From contig NZ_JABBEA010000005.1 in assembly GCF_012912005.1 (NCBI RefSeq), positions 248,001-312,000 of the forward strand: a stretch of 64,000 nucleotides of DNA. Direction: 5' to 3'. The position numbers and the translations under genes were made by a program. Every line of letters begins with the position of its first letter. The first letter of the stretch is position 1. The notes below the pieces were generated by a model. It had not been told where the DNA came from, searched no databases, and was given only the letters and a program-made list of their open reading frames with translations. Source of the DNA: Paenibacillus sp. SZ31 (lineage in GTDB: Bacteria; Bacillota; Bacilli; Paenibacillales; Paenibacillaceae). This document shows, in pieces, positions 17,818 through 26,090 of the stretch.

Positions 17818-19353
17818 TTAAGAAGTTCCTTTTTGTTTACTCGCCTGCATCTGCTGGGCAAATCGCATCATCTCTTCGAACTCTTCCTCGGATACGGCGT
17901 CTCCATCGGTGCTTATGTCTTGTACAATCGGAATTTCGGGCTTGGCTTTGGTTCCTTTGCCGTATGTACGGGTACGGGTTCCAGCTGCACCAGCAGCCTG
18001 TTTGCCTTTGACCTTGGCCTGATCGCGAATATATTGGACGGCTTTCTCGTAGGAGTTCACCTGCTTGAGCAACATGTTGGAGGCGATCGCCTCAACGAAG
18101 TTACGATTAATCCGCTGCTCTCCGCCGGATACAAGCAATGCCATCAAATAATGAATCAATACATTGATGACTTCACCAGGCAACTTGTAGCTCAGATCAA
18201 TTTTCTCAAATATATCGATCAGATTGTCCGGTACTGCACCTGGGAAGAATGTCTGCAGCAAGCGGGTATATGGCTCATTGCGTAACATCATATTGTATTG
18301 GTGAATATCACACTTCGTCATAAATTGTGGAGGTACTTCGACATAGTATTCCATCTGTACCCCATGTTCAAGAGGGGGTTCACCCGAGTCCTCTTTCCGT
18401 TCAGGCTCCTCCATATGCTGTCTCAGTGCCACGACTTTGGCTGCCTGTACAGTCTGTTGCTCATGACGCTTCTTCGTCTGTCTGAACTGCATGCTCGCCT
18501 TATGCTGGAGATCATCCAAAATCAATTGGCCCTGTGGACTGAAGATATCATCTTCATCCAGCAGACGGCATACATCCTGCACACTGAGGTTGAACTTGTT
18601 CACGACATAATTCACAATGCCCAATTGTTCATGATCGAACCGCAGCTGCTCTACATGACGGCGATTGACCGACTCCCGCGGAAAACGCAAAATAATGTCG
18701 GCATAGTTCAAACTGTTTTCTTCCGCTGCATCATTCGTGCCTGTCCGCTGGGCCGTAGTCGATACTTCCGACAATGCCTGCTCCAACTCGTAATCAATTA
18801 CATGGGTATTCAATTCAAATATATCGTAAAAGGGAACGGAAATATTCTCTTTATTGGCTGCTGGATAAGGCGCGTCCCCATTTTCCACTGCCGAGAAACC
18901 GGATCGCAGGGAAAGGACGGCAAATTTGCCTATCTTGTCACGAAGCAGCAGTGTCAAATGCTGTGTCCGGAAAAATTCTGCCGGAGAGAGCGGCGGTTGC
19001 AGCTCATATTCGTAGATGTAATCATCATTTTCCGGAATATATAGCCGTGAAGTCTGAAGCAGCCCCACTGCCTCAAGCTTGGATGTCTGCTCTAACAAAT
19101 ATTTACGCCCTTTCTCACTTGGCTCAAGTCCAAGTGTCATGAACAGCCTCCGTTGCTGTTCAAGCGGCGAATAACCGACCTGTTCACCGGGAAGATGCTG
19201 AAAAAATAGCCGATACAAGCCAACCGCAAAAGCACCTACCATGGGCTGATATGCTCCTGTAAGCATACGGTCATCCAGGGCGCTAAGTCCAAACTCCCTG
19301 TATACGCAGTAGCGATGATGTTCAGTATAATGGTGCAGATTCTTCATGCGCAT
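17818..19353 (-). CDS. dnaB: Replication initiation and membrane attachment protein DnaB
   Basis: A 511-residue homologue of Bacillus DnaB, the helicase-loading factor that acts with DnaD and DnaI at oriC and at restart sites. The N-terminal region (YREFGLSALDDRMLTGAYQPMVGAFAVGLYRLF) is the winged-helix part. The C-terminal DnaB/DnaD-type helical domain (KLPGEVINVLIHYLMAL, then FVEAIASNMLLKQVNSYEKAVQYI) is at about 395-455. A basic tail with KGKQAAGAAGTRTRTYGKGTK follows. AAGGAG precedes the ATG. In Bacillus the helicase loader gene dnaI follows dnaB, but here dnaB is followed by a terminator and repeats. The identity rests on residue patterns, not a search. Confidence 0.82.
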   Translation of the reverse strand: MRMKNLHHYTEHHRYCVYREFGLSALDDRMLTGAYQPMVGAFAVGLYRLFFQHLPGEQVGYSPLEQQRRLFMTLGLEPSEKGRKYLLEQTSKLEAVGLLQTSRLYIPENDDYIYEYELQPPLSPAEFFRTQHLTLLLRDKIGKFAVLSLRSGFSAVENGDAPYPAANKENISVPFYDIFELNTHVIDYELEQALSEVSTTAQRTGTNDAAEENSLNYADIILRFPRESVNRRHVEQLRFDHEQLGIVNYVVNKFNLSVQDVCRLLDEDDIFSPQGQLILDDLQHKASMQFRQTKKRHEQQTVQAAKVVALRQHMEEPERKEDSGEPPLEHGVQMEYYVEVPPQFMTKCDIHQYNMMLRNEPYTRLLQTFFPGAVPDNLIDIFEKIDLSYKLPGEVINVLIHYLMALLVSGGEQRINRNFVEAIASNMLLKQVNSYEKAVQYIRDQAKVKGKQAAGAAGTRTRTYGKGTKAKPEIPIVQDISTDGDAVSEEEFEEMMRFAQQMQASKQKGTS

Positions 19354-19739
19354 AGCCTGATCTCCTTCTCCCCAAAAGTATGTTTATCTATTCTATCATA
19401 AATGTCTGATCCTCAAATGCTCAAAAACAGGTAAAAAGATGGCCTGTTCTCGCTCCGTTTCGTCCTAGGTCGACATCATTCACGTTTTCGCCGAATTCAG
19501 CAACTTTCGAAAAAAACATGTCGAGAGTCGCTAGAATACTATAAAAGCTCTAGCAGCAGAATACAAGTGAAGATCTGAAGTGAATGTTCTCCAGATGTAT
19601 ATGAAGTACAACTGTACAATAATCCATCTTATATCAATGAACAGCAAAAAAGCCTTCCCTTTGTACTCGTAAGCGTTTACGACAAAGACAAGACTTTCAC
19701 GCGATTACAGTCATGCATGTGTTACCTCTTTCCAGCAAA
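19354..19739. other. Gene-free gap between yuiB and dnaB
   Basis: No gene is supported in these 386 bases. The left part is the dnaB leader. The only clear structure is the hairpin at 19645-19690 after yuiB. Confidence 0.6.
19645..19690 (-). terminator. Probable yuiB terminator
   Basis: On the minus strand, CTTTGT pairs with ACAAAG around an inner CGTAA/TTACG pair, and a TTTTTT run follows after GGAAGGC. The core CGTAAGCGTTTACG also resembles a cre site at 12 of 14 positions, but its place after a gene favours a terminator. Confidence 0.5.
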
Positions 19740-20033
19740 CTAAAACATTCTGTACCCACCCAGACGCAACTTCTGGATCGTCCAGCCACTGATTACCGCA
19801 CCAGCCAATCCAGCGATACCCGTCATATAGTCAACAATCTGGAACGAACCCAGATGTGACACCAGAGATGACGAATGATCCCATAGAGAGTACACGACGA
19901 TAGGCAGAATTACAATGATGAACAAATAGGAAGGAAACCAGGTGGTCTTCATCAGCATGTTCAGAATGAAACCGATACCAAACATCATAACGAAAAATAA
20001 TACCATTAATACCAGCACAGGTATAAATTGCAT
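19740..20033 (-). CDS. yuiB: YuiB-like small membrane protein
   Basis: A 97-residue protein with three hydrophobic segments (about 2-24, 28-45 and 66-85). Length and pattern match Bacillus YuiB, whose function is unknown. The ATG at 20033 has GAGGTG about 11 bases upstream; an upstream start in the same frame would add a basic, unlikely leader. Neighbouring hemQ, ndh and yumC support the same conserved region as in Bacillus. No function can be stated. Confidence 0.7.
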   Translation of the reverse strand: MQFIPVLVLMVLFFVMMFGIGFILNMLMKTTWFPSYLFIIVILPIVVYSLWDHSSSLVSHLGSFQIVDYMTGIAGLAGAVISGWTIQKLRLGGYRMF

Positions 20034-20229
20034 CGGCCGACGTTCACCTCTTCTTTCACACATTCGGGTTTCACTTCTGGATAGTAGTTAGTGTACCGCA
20101 AAAAATGTGGCGAAGCAACGAACTTTCTGGACAAATTTCCCTATATTCACGCTCTGTCCATTTGCCCTTCTGCTTCATGTTGGGATACAATGTAAACGAT
20201 AAAGCACTCACCCGTCCCTTATAGTACGT

Positions 20230-20396
20230 GTTCAAAAAGACTGTTTTTCAGTACCGAGAAGATGGAATGAAGCTAGAAATGGAGTAGCGGAGCGTAGATA
20301 GAGCTACGTGAGCAGCGGACATTTCGGCTGAATGCCATATTCGATGCTGATGATGCCACCAGGCATCATTCGTAATCAAAAGCGGACTTTTTGAAC
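20230..20396. repeat. MITE-like element upstream of hemQ
   Basis: A 167-bp non-coding element bounded by inverted ends GTTCAAAAAGAC and GACTTTTTGAAC (one mismatch). It contains an internal GATGATGCC/GGCATCATT hairpin at about 20349-20370. It matches in style a short element I recall from many Paenibacillus intergenic regions; that recollection is not checked. It has no transposase and no clear target duplication. It lies between the divergent yuiB and hemQ genes. Confidence 0.7.
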
Positions 20397-20445
20397 AACC
20401 TCTTATAGGGATTTGGAAATATACCTTGCAGGAGGAACACAACCA

Positions 20446-21192
20446 ATGAACGAAGCCGCATCAACACTGGAGGGCTGGTATGCCCTGCATGATTTTCGCT
20501 CGATTAACTGGGCCGCCTGGAAAGCAGCAGATGATGAAGAACGTGCTGTAGCACTGGACGAGCTTCAAGCCTTCTGGAAAGAATGGAAAGAAGTTGAGGA
20601 TTCATCCAAAGGAAGTACAGTCGTGTATACGGTTGTAGGTCAAAAAGCAGACCTCGTCATGATGCACCTGCGTGAAACGCTGGAAGATCTGAAGGCTGTT
20701 GAGAACGCGTTTAACAAAACGATGTTTGCCCAATACACAACCAAATCGTATTCCTACGTCAGTGTAGTGGAACTGAGCAACTACCTTGGCAAAGAAGGCG
20801 AAGACCCGATGCAGAATCCGGATATTATCGCCCGTTTGAAACCTGTTCTGCCGCAACGACAATACATCTGCTTCTATCCGATGAACAAAAAGCGTGAGCT
20901 GAATGACAACTGGTACATGCTGTCCATGGACGAGCGTCGCACCATGATGCGCAGTCACGGCATGATTGGTCGCAGCTATGCAGGTAAAGTGAAACAGATC
21001 ATTACTGGTTCTGTCGGTTTCGACGATTGGGAATGGGGCGTTACGCTGTTTGCGGATGATGCACTTCAGTTCAAGAAACTCGTCTATGAGATGCGTTTCG
21101 ATGAAGTTAGCGCCCGTTATGGCGAATTCGGTTCGTTCTACGTGGGAAGTCTGTTGAACGAAGGAACTTTGGAAGAGATGCTTAAGCTGTAA
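20446..21192 (+). CDS. hemQ: Coproheme decarboxylase HemQ
   Basis: A 248-residue chlorite-dismutase-fold enzyme that turns iron coproporphyrin III into heme b, the last step of the Gram-positive heme pathway. Characteristic stretches are [14 protein letters not shown] at the N-terminus, [43 protein letters not shown] (catalytic Tyr and proximal His region) and the ferredoxin-like C-terminal part [42 protein letters not shown]. The ATG at 20446 follows GGAGGA by eight bases. It supplies heme for the oxidases implied by ctaA and sco in this window. Confidence 0.95.
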   Translation: MNEAASTLEGWYALHDFRSINWAAWKAADDEERAVALDELQAFWKEWKEVEDSSKGSTVVYTVVGQKADLVMMHLRETLEDLKAVENAFNKTMFAQYTTKSYSYVSVVELSNYLGKEGEDPMQNPDIIARLKPVLPQRQYICFYPMNKKRELNDNWYMLSMDERRTMMRSHGMIGRSYAGKVKQIITGSVGFDDWEWGVTLFADDALQFKKLVYEMRFDEVSARYGEFGSFYVGSLLNEGTLEEMLKL

Positions 21193-21211
21193 AAATAGTG
21201 CAACACACAAT

Positions 21212-21260
21212 AAAGCACCCCGACATCTCCTCTAAAGGATATGTCAGCGGTGCTTTTCTC
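21212..21260 (+). terminator. hemQ terminator
   Basis: AAAGCACC pairs with GGTGCTTT around an inner GACAT/ATGTC pair, followed by TTTTC. It lies 20 bases after the hemQ stop. Confidence 0.85.
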
Positions 21261-21346
21261 ATTCATGTACAAATGGACAACCAAGTCGGACGATGATCCA
21301 TTTCATTTGCAGTTGTTCACTCTATTTTATAAGTCTCAGTTAATTC

Positions 21347-21601
21347 TTAATCCTCGTCCTCTTCATCAACTGGTTTTAGCGATTCGAGGAACTCGGCTGT
21401 GGCCCGGTCACGGTCTCGACCCTTCTCTTTCAGCCGCTCAATCGCGGGCAAAATGAGAATATCCACTTCTTTCTGCACAATGTAGGCCAGATCATACTGA
21501 TCCTGTTCCTCCAGATAACCACCGACCTGCATCAGGGCGTTGTATCGATCCAGTTCTTCACGCGTTAATAGTCCCCGGACCTGAACACTGCAATGTCTCA
21601 T
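21347..21601 (-). CDS. Small acidic protein coupled to ndh
   Basis: I do not recognise this 84-residue protein. It is helical, has no membrane segment and ends in an acidic tail (PVDEEDED). Its ATG overlaps the ndh stop in an ATGA junction, so translation is coupled to ndh. A helical coiled-coil-like middle (LEEQDQYDLAYIVQKEVDILILPAIERLKEK) suggests protein-protein contacts. A role with the NADH dehydrogenase is only a guess from coupling. Confidence 0.7.
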   Translation of the reverse strand: MRHCSVQVRGLLTREELDRYNALMQVGGYLEEQDQYDLAYIVQKEVDILILPAIERLKEKGRDRDRATAEFLESLKPVDEEDED

Positions 21602-22791
21602 CCAAAAAACCGCCCTTTCTTCAGGACTAACGGAATACCACCAATAATGAACAGATAGCGCAGATCAACCAGCTTCTTCAACTGAGCCGCTTTCCAGCCT
21701 TTGTATTTCTTACCGCCTACAACGGCAATCGCTTCACCTTTACCCAATGAAGCAACCGTACCTTTGCTCGTAAATACAAAAGGTTGTGGCTGTTTCTTGC
21801 GAATGGATGCCACGACGTTCTTGGCGCAGTTCACACCCTGTTGCATCGCAATCTGGGCTGTTGGCGGATAAGGCCGTCCTTCCGCGTTGAACACAAGTGA
21901 ATTGTCACCGATGACATAGACATGCTCATGCCCTGGAGCACGCAAGTAGTCATCTACTTTCACACGTCCTCGCATCACTTCAAGACCGGCCTGTTCAAGC
22001 AGTGAGTTACCGCGAATACCCCCAGTCCATACGACTGTAGCAGCATCGAGCTTTTCACCCTCACCCACAATAACCCCGTCCGGGAGACATTGCTTGATTG
22101 GAACACCAATTTTGAAAGTAACGCCCTTCTTCTTGAGCACATTCATCGCATGCTCTACCAGTTCCGGATCAAATCCAGGCAAAGCCGAAGGCGCTGCCTC
22201 TACATTGTAGATATGCACATGTTTCGGATTCACGTCGAACTCCTTGCACAGCTGTGGAATGCGATCTGCAAGCTCAGCTACGAATTCAACGCCACTGAAA
22301 CCTGCTCCACCTACGACAAACCGAATACGATTTCGTTTGTTGTCGTTTTTATACATCGCAAATTGATATTCGATGTGTTCTCGAATCAGTCTGACCGAGT
22401 TAATGCTGCGGATCGTCATCGCGTGATCGAGCATCCCCGGAATACCGAAGGTCTCAGGCTCACCGCCTAGTCCAATAATCAGATAATCATAGGATAACGT
22501 GCCGTCCTCCAGAATAATCTTCCGATCCTGCAGACGAATCTCCTTCACGGAAGACTTGACCAGGTCAATCTTGAACTCATCAATCAGCTTCGAAATAGGG
22601 ACTCTTGCATGCTCAATGGTATCCGTGCCGGCTGCCGGCATATGTAGATGTGTAGTAATATAATGATAATCATGCCGGTTCACCAATGTGACGTCGGCCT
22701 CGTTATAGTTCAATTCCTTCTGCAGCCGCTGGGCTGTCAGAATCCCGCCATAGCCCGCGCCGAGGATGACGATTTTGGGAATACTGCTCAT
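21598..22791 (-). CDS. ndh: Type II NADH dehydrogenase (NDH-2)
   Basis: A 397-residue membrane-associated flavoprotein that passes electrons from NADH to menaquinone without pumping protons. The FAD-binding Rossmann motif GAGYGG is near residue 11 and the NADH-binding VVGGAGFSGVEF near 170. The quinone-site pattern AQIAMQQG and a basic C-terminal tail (VLKKGRFFG) for membrane contact are present. The ATG at 22791 follows AAGGGG by seven bases; the longer frame adds an unlikely leader. A Rex-type operator at 22999-23016 fits the NADH-responsive control known for Bacillus ndh. It diverges from yumC. Confidence 0.93.
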   Translation of the reverse strand: MSSIPKIVILGAGYGGILTAQRLQKELNYNEADVTLVNRHDYHYITTHLHMPAAGTDTIEHARVPISKLIDEFKIDLVKSSVKEIRLQDRKIILEDGTLSYDYLIIGLGGEPETFGIPGMLDHAMTIRSINSVRLIREHIEYQFAMYKNDNKRNRIRFVVGGAGFSGVEFVAELADRIPQLCKEFDVNPKHVHIYNVEAAPSALPGFDPELVEHAMNVLKKKGVTFKIGVPIKQCLPDGVIVGEGEKLDAATVVWTGGIRGNSLLEQAGLEVMRGRVKVDDYLRAPGHEHVYVIGDNSLVFNAEGRPYPPTAQIAMQQGVNCAKNVVASIRKKQPQPFVFTSKGTVASLGKGEAIAVVGGKKYKGWKAAQLKKLVDLRYLFIIGGIPLVLKKGRFFG

Positions 22792-22928
22792 GTCTATACC
22801 CCTTCCGGTTTCACTTGCACCAGCCCAATCCTGGGTGAGATGCAAAATACACTTACTTACAAATATTGATGAAGTCTTGCCCATTATGACAACAAATGTT
22901 AACTTCGCGAATTTATTTAAACGTTTGC

Positions 22929-22970
22929 ATCAATTTCATAACTCACAAAAAATGGATTTATGAAATTGAT
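22929..22970. promoter_or_regulatory. 13-bp perfect inverted repeat upstream of ndh
   Basis: ATCAATTTCATAA (22929-22941) and TTATGAAATTGAT (22958-22970) form a perfect dyad with a 16-bp spacer. Half-site centres are about 29 bp apart, close to three helical turns, which suits a dimer-of-dimers operator. A weak cre-like TTTAAACGTTTGCA lies next to it at 22916-22929. The regulator is unknown. Confidence 0.5.
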
Positions 22971-22998
22971 TCGCATGCACGCAAGTTATCGTTTCAAG

Positions 22999-23016
22999 TT
23001 GTGAAATTAACCACAA
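22999..23016. promoter_or_regulatory. Rex-type operator
   Basis: TTGTGAAATTAACCACAA fits the Rex pattern TTGTG-N8-CACAA exactly in its outer arms. It lies about 210 bp before the ndh start. Rex represses respiratory and fermentative genes when NADH is low in Bacillus and relatives, including ndh. Confidence 0.65.
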
Positions 23017-23221
23017 GTTTTCACAAAACACGGGAGTTGTATTCACATTACTTATTGACTCTAAATTAGACAAAAAAACACATAGTACAGGTCAAGGATA
23101 TCTGTATTTCTGGTAAAGATCAAGGTTTTTTTTGTTATTTTTCATAACCTTTCATTTCCAATTTCATCCTATTCTCATCTGATCTTCATCAATTATTCTC
23201 AGATTAGTGATGCAGCTAACT

Positions 23222-23249
23222 TTGCAACCCTGAATACACCGTTTATAAT
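23222..23249 (+). promoter_or_regulatory. Sigma-A-type promoter for yumC
   Basis: TTGCAA (23222-23227) and TATAAT (23244-23249) are separated by 16 bp. The expected leader before yumC is about 90 bases. Confidence 0.6.
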
Positions 23250-23345
23250 AGGAAAGACAGTTCAGCACCAACGCCGGTTACGATACGTAGCCCGCACATT
23301 CTTCCTGTTAACTACCTATTAAAATATGAAAGGTGTTGTTGATTC

Positions 23346-24347
23346 TTGACTGCACAGAATTCCAGTCATGATATGACTGATTTGCTTATTATCGGTGGAG
23401 GCCCTGCGGGTCTGTTCGCCGCATTTTACGGTGGGATGCGTCAGGCATCCGTTACACTGATTGAAAGTATGCCACAGCTTGGTGGACAACTTGCTGCTCT
23501 TTATCCGGAGAAATACATCTATGATGTAGCCGGATTCCCGAAAGTAACTGCTCAGGAACTGGTAAATAACCTGATTGAGCAAATGAGTCATTTTAACCCG
23601 AACATTCGTCTTGAAGAAAAGGTTATATCGGTTGAGAAAAAGGATGAACAACATTTCGTCGTGAAGACGGATGAGAATGAATATCATGCCAAAGCCGTCA
23701 TTATTACAGCTGGTGTAGGTGCATTTGAACCACGTCGCCTGGAGCTTGAAGGTGCTGCCAAGTTCGAGAAGAGCAACCTGCACTACTTCATCAATGATCT
23801 GAATGCCTTCGCCGGCAAAAAAGTACTGATCAGTGGCGGCGGCGACTCTGCTGTAGACTGGGCACTCATGCTGGAGCCAATTGCTGAGCAAGTAACGCTG
23901 ATCCATCGCCGGGACAAGTTCCGTGCACATGAGCACAGTGTCGAAAACCTGATGAATTCCAAGGTTAATGTCGTTACACCGACTGAAATCACGGAACTTC
24001 ATGGGGATGACACCATTACCAAGGTAACCCTTTCCCATGTGAAAACCAAAGAAACACAGGAAATCGAAGTAGATGACGTGATTGTTAACTTCGGATTTGT
24101 CTCTTCACTCGGACCAATTGCCGAGTGGGGAATCGAAATTGACAGTAACTCCATCGTTGTTGATTCCCGCATGGAAACATCCATTCCAGGAATCTTTGCT
24201 GCCGGAGATATCACAACGTATCCAGGTAAACTGAAGCTGATCGCTGTCGGATTCGGTGAAGCCCCAACAGCAGTCAACAATGCGAAGGTATACTTCGATC
24301 CGGATGCCAAGTTGTCCCCAGGACATAGTAGCAACATGAAACGCTAG
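23346..24347 (+). CDS. yumC: Ferredoxin/flavodoxin-NADP reductase, type 2 (YumC)
   Basis: A 333-residue thioredoxin-reductase-fold flavoprotein that exchanges electrons between NADPH and ferredoxin or flavodoxin. FAD motif [20 protein letters not shown] is at the N-terminus, [27 protein letters not shown] follows, and the NADPH motif [13 protein letters not shown] is near residue 160. There is no CxxC redox pair, which separates it from thioredoxin reductase. The TTG at 23346 has AAAGGTG upstream; the ATG twelve codons in is an alternative. Resemblance to Bacillus YumC is close throughout. Confidence 0.95.
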   Translation: MTAQNSSHDMTDLLIIGGGPAGLFAAFYGGMRQASVTLIESMPQLGGQLAALYPEKYIYDVAGFPKVTAQELVNNLIEQMSHFNPNIRLEEKVISVEKKDEQHFVVKTDENEYHAKAVIITAGVGAFEPRRLELEGAAKFEKSNLHYFINDLNAFAGKKVLISGGGDSAVDWALMLEPIAEQVTLIHRRDKFRAHEHSVENLMNSKVNVVTPTEITELHGDDTITKVTLSHVKTKETQEIEVDDVIVNFGFVSSLGPIAEWGIEIDSNSIVVDSRMETSIPGIFAAGDITTYPGKLKLIAVGFGEAPTAVNNAKVYFDPDAKLSPGHSSNMKR

Positions 24348-24379
24348 TTTCGCTGAAATAACATAATTGACACAAAAAA

Positions 24380-24422
24380 GGGTATCTTACTCCTGAGTGA
24401 ATCCATATCAGGAGGGATACCC
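24380..24422 (+). promoter_or_regulatory. Hairpin enclosing ribosome site of the YuiA-like gene
   Basis: GGGTATC (24380-24386) pairs with GATACCC (24416-24422), and CTCCTG (24390-24395) pairs with CAGGAG (24409-24414). The Shine-Dalgarno CAGGAGG is therefore fully buried, one base before the TTG start at 24423. The hairpin could also act as a terminator after yumC. Confidence 0.6.
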
Positions 24423-24674
24423 TTGTCTTATATATGCCCGCTGTGTAACGGTCTGGTTGTACCGGAGCAGGCTTGCCCCCACTGCCTTCAGGGACTGTTA
24501 GAATGCGGCAAATTGGACGACTACACCGGACCATACAGCCCCTACGTATTCCAACTTTCCTCTGACACGGCAGACGAAGCCGAAAACGTTTGCAATCATG
24601 TGATGTACTGTCACCATTGTCAGACGAGCACGCCATGGCCTGTCTCACTATGGGACTTGTCCGGAAACCTGTAA
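24423..24674 (+). CDS. yuiA: YuiA-like zinc-ribbon protein
   Basis: An 83-residue protein with CPLCNG at residues 5-10 and CPHCLQG near 18-24, a pattern like a small zinc ribbon, plus CNHVMYCHHC near 60-69 as a second possible metal site. The TTG start at 24423 is set by AGGAGG within a hairpin. Its place after yumC fits the Bacillus yuiA region. Function is unknown. It is longer than Bacillus YuiA as I remember it, so the symbol is tentative. Confidence 0.6.
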   Translation: MSYICPLCNGLVVPEQACPHCLQGLLECGKLDDYTGPYSPYVFQLSSDTADEAENVCNHVMYCHHCQTSTPWPVSLWDLSGNL

Positions 24675-24695
24675 CATTGCCTGCAATGAGGATCT

Positions 24696-24839
24696 CTAGT
24701 GAAGAATGGCAGATACGTCGGTACCCAGTTTGCGCTTATGGATTTCTGCCAACAGCAGTGCGATGAAATCTCGTTCGAGATTCAACTCAATCGCTTTATG
24801 GTAGGAATCCAACAACATCTCATCGGATAACATAGCCAT
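24696..24839 (-). CDS. sda: Sporulation checkpoint inhibitor Sda
   Basis: A 47-residue helical hairpin protein. The core MLSDEMLLDSYHKAIELNLERDFIALLLAEIHKRKLG closely follows Bacillus Sda (LSDELLIESY..A.E.NL.RDFI). Sda binds kinase KinA and blocks entry into sporulation while replication is active or damaged. The ATG at 24839 gives the family length; AAAGGT lies about ten bases upstream. A DnaA-box cluster and a good promoter lie just upstream, matching the DnaA control known for Bacillus sda. Confidence 0.92.
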   Translation of the reverse strand: MAMLSDEMLLDSYHKAIELNLERDFIALLLAEIHKRKLGTDVSAILH

Positions 24840-24876
24840 TTCCCGCCACAACCTTTCCTTTTTTTTCCTCAAAACT

Positions 24877-24905
24877 ATCATATCAGAGATTCATATAGAG
24901 AACAA
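24877..24905 (-). promoter_or_regulatory. sda promoter
   Basis: On the minus strand TTGTTC (24905-24900) and TATGAT (24882-24877) are separated by 17 bp. The first DnaA box begins ten bases upstream of the -35 element. Confidence 0.7.
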
Positions 24906-24914
24906 GCGTTCTTG

Positions 24915-25014
24915 TTATCCACAACGATATGTGGAAATCCTGTGCATAGTTTGTTGATAATTGGTAAAAATGTTGAGTAATCAACGTGTATAGTGTGGAC
25001 AATATTTATGCACA
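24915..25014. promoter_or_regulatory. DnaA-box cluster upstream of sda
   Basis: Two boxes match TTATNCACA exactly: TTATCCACA at 24915-24923 and TTATGCACA at 25006-25014. Four near matches on the other strand are at 24930-24938 (two mismatches), 24941-24949, 24952-24960 and 24994-25002 (one mismatch each). Six boxes in 100 bp just upstream of a promoter is far above chance. No replication-origin features are seen besides. The remaining gap to 25194 is AT-rich and holds no supported gene. Confidence 0.8.
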
Positions 25015-25194
25015 GGGAAGATGTACGACCATCAGAACGTTTATCAGCGTATTTTTTTTGGAATAAATTCATAGTTTCAAGACTTGTTGCGAGTAAATTA
25101 CCCTGGAATGTAAAATTTCAAACGTTTTTCATACCGTTTTCTTCTATATATTATCGGTTTTTCTTGGATTTTCTTGAGCTTTTCCATCCATTTT

Positions 25195-25854
25195 TTATTG
25201 TGGTCTGGTATTCACTTCCAGAATCCAGATCTTGCCTGAATAATCCAGTCCATAATCAAATCCCAGCTGACCTACACCGGGGAACTGACTTTCCATAATG
25301 TACGTGCATGTCAGTGTTAGGGAGCGCATCTCCCGGCGTTTGTGCCGACCTGATATATGGGGCAGGGATAAACCAAGGGCTCGCCTTCCCGATAACATGG
25401 TGCCACCTTTGCTCAGATTCGTCACACAGAGTCCTGGGCGAGCGAGTCGTCCTACCAAGGAACGGAATACCCAGCCTCGTTCGGTCTTGACGACTTTGAC
25501 TCTGTAATCAACAGGTCTTCCTTGAATTGTTGCCAGATGAATGCCCTGCTGAATCAAATACCTGCGTCTTGCCTTTACACGGACCAGCGAGCGATACATC
25601 TGACTGAAACTGGCGAAAGAACGTGTCGTTTTCATATGGGTGTATCGATAAGTCCCTCCGCCCGCCGATACCCGGATGACACCGTAACCTCCACCACCGA
25701 CAATAGGTTTGACATACACCATTCCATAACGACTGAGCATGTGCAGCAGATTCCCCGAGTTGAATGCCTTGGTCTGTGGAATATGGACAGCAGCTACTGG
25801 GTACTTCAGCAGTGCCGCTGTCTTCCGCCATTTGCTTGCAAGCTGTCTCGACAT
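25195..25854 (-). CDS. YheC/YheD-family ATP-grasp protein
   Basis: A 219-residue protein of the YheC/YheD group, known in Bacillus as spore-coat-associated. It has an ATP-grasp-like core: YVKPIVGGGGYGVIRV near residue 45-60 and the terminal GFDYGLDYSGKIWILEVNTRPQ with metal-binding Glu and Asn. It is at the short end of the family; longer relatives carry an extra N-terminal region. The enzyme reaction is not known. It stands alone, facing away from the next gene. Confidence 0.8.
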   Translation of the reverse strand: MSRQLASKWRKTAALLKYPVAAVHIPQTKAFNSGNLLHMLSRYGMVYVKPIVGGGGYGVIRVSAGGGTYRYTHMKTTRSFASFSQMYRSLVRVKARRRYLIQQGIHLATIQGRPVDYRVKVVKTERGWVFRSLVGRLARPGLCVTNLSKGGTMLSGRRALGLSLPHISGRHKRREMRSLTLTCTYIMESQFPGVGQLGFDYGLDYSGKIWILEVNTRPQ

Positions 25855-25945
25855 GGGTTGATCTCCTTCCCTAGAACAATAGTCCTTCCTTATACATACT
25901 CAACAGGAGCCGTGCTTTCTTGGATGTCTGTCCAAGGCAAAGGCC

Positions 25946-25987
25946 CCTTTTCCCTGGAACATGTCCCAGGGTGATGGCGGAAAAAGG
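25946..25987. repeat. Inverted repeat in divergent region
   Basis: CCTTTT (25946-25951) pairs with AAAAGG (25982-25987) and CCCTGG (25952-25957) with CCAGGG (25966-25971). It lies between the divergent YheC/D and small-membrane-protein genes. Its role is unclear. Confidence 0.45.
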
Positions 25988-26090
25988 AACAAGCGCCCGG
26001 TTTGCTTTTCAAACAAGTCAATCTGTCGTATGCTACTAAGGAATGGCTGGAAGGGCTTAAATATGAGGATCTAAGGAGCGTTCTGAAGAA

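Noticed and set aside
19668..19681. cre-like CGTAAGCGTTTACG
   Set aside because: It lies after yuiB and forms the core of a probable terminator, so a promoter role is unlikely.
20248..20442. Frame across the MITE-like element
   Set aside because: It consists of the repeat itself and has no start signal.
24878..25072. 64-codon frame upstream of sda
   Set aside because: It covers the promoter and DnaA boxes and has no ribosome site or family likeness.
24877..25194. Replication origin because of clustered DnaA boxes
   Set aside because: No dnaA-dnaN, AT-rich unwinding element or other origin genes are nearby; sda control explains the cluster.
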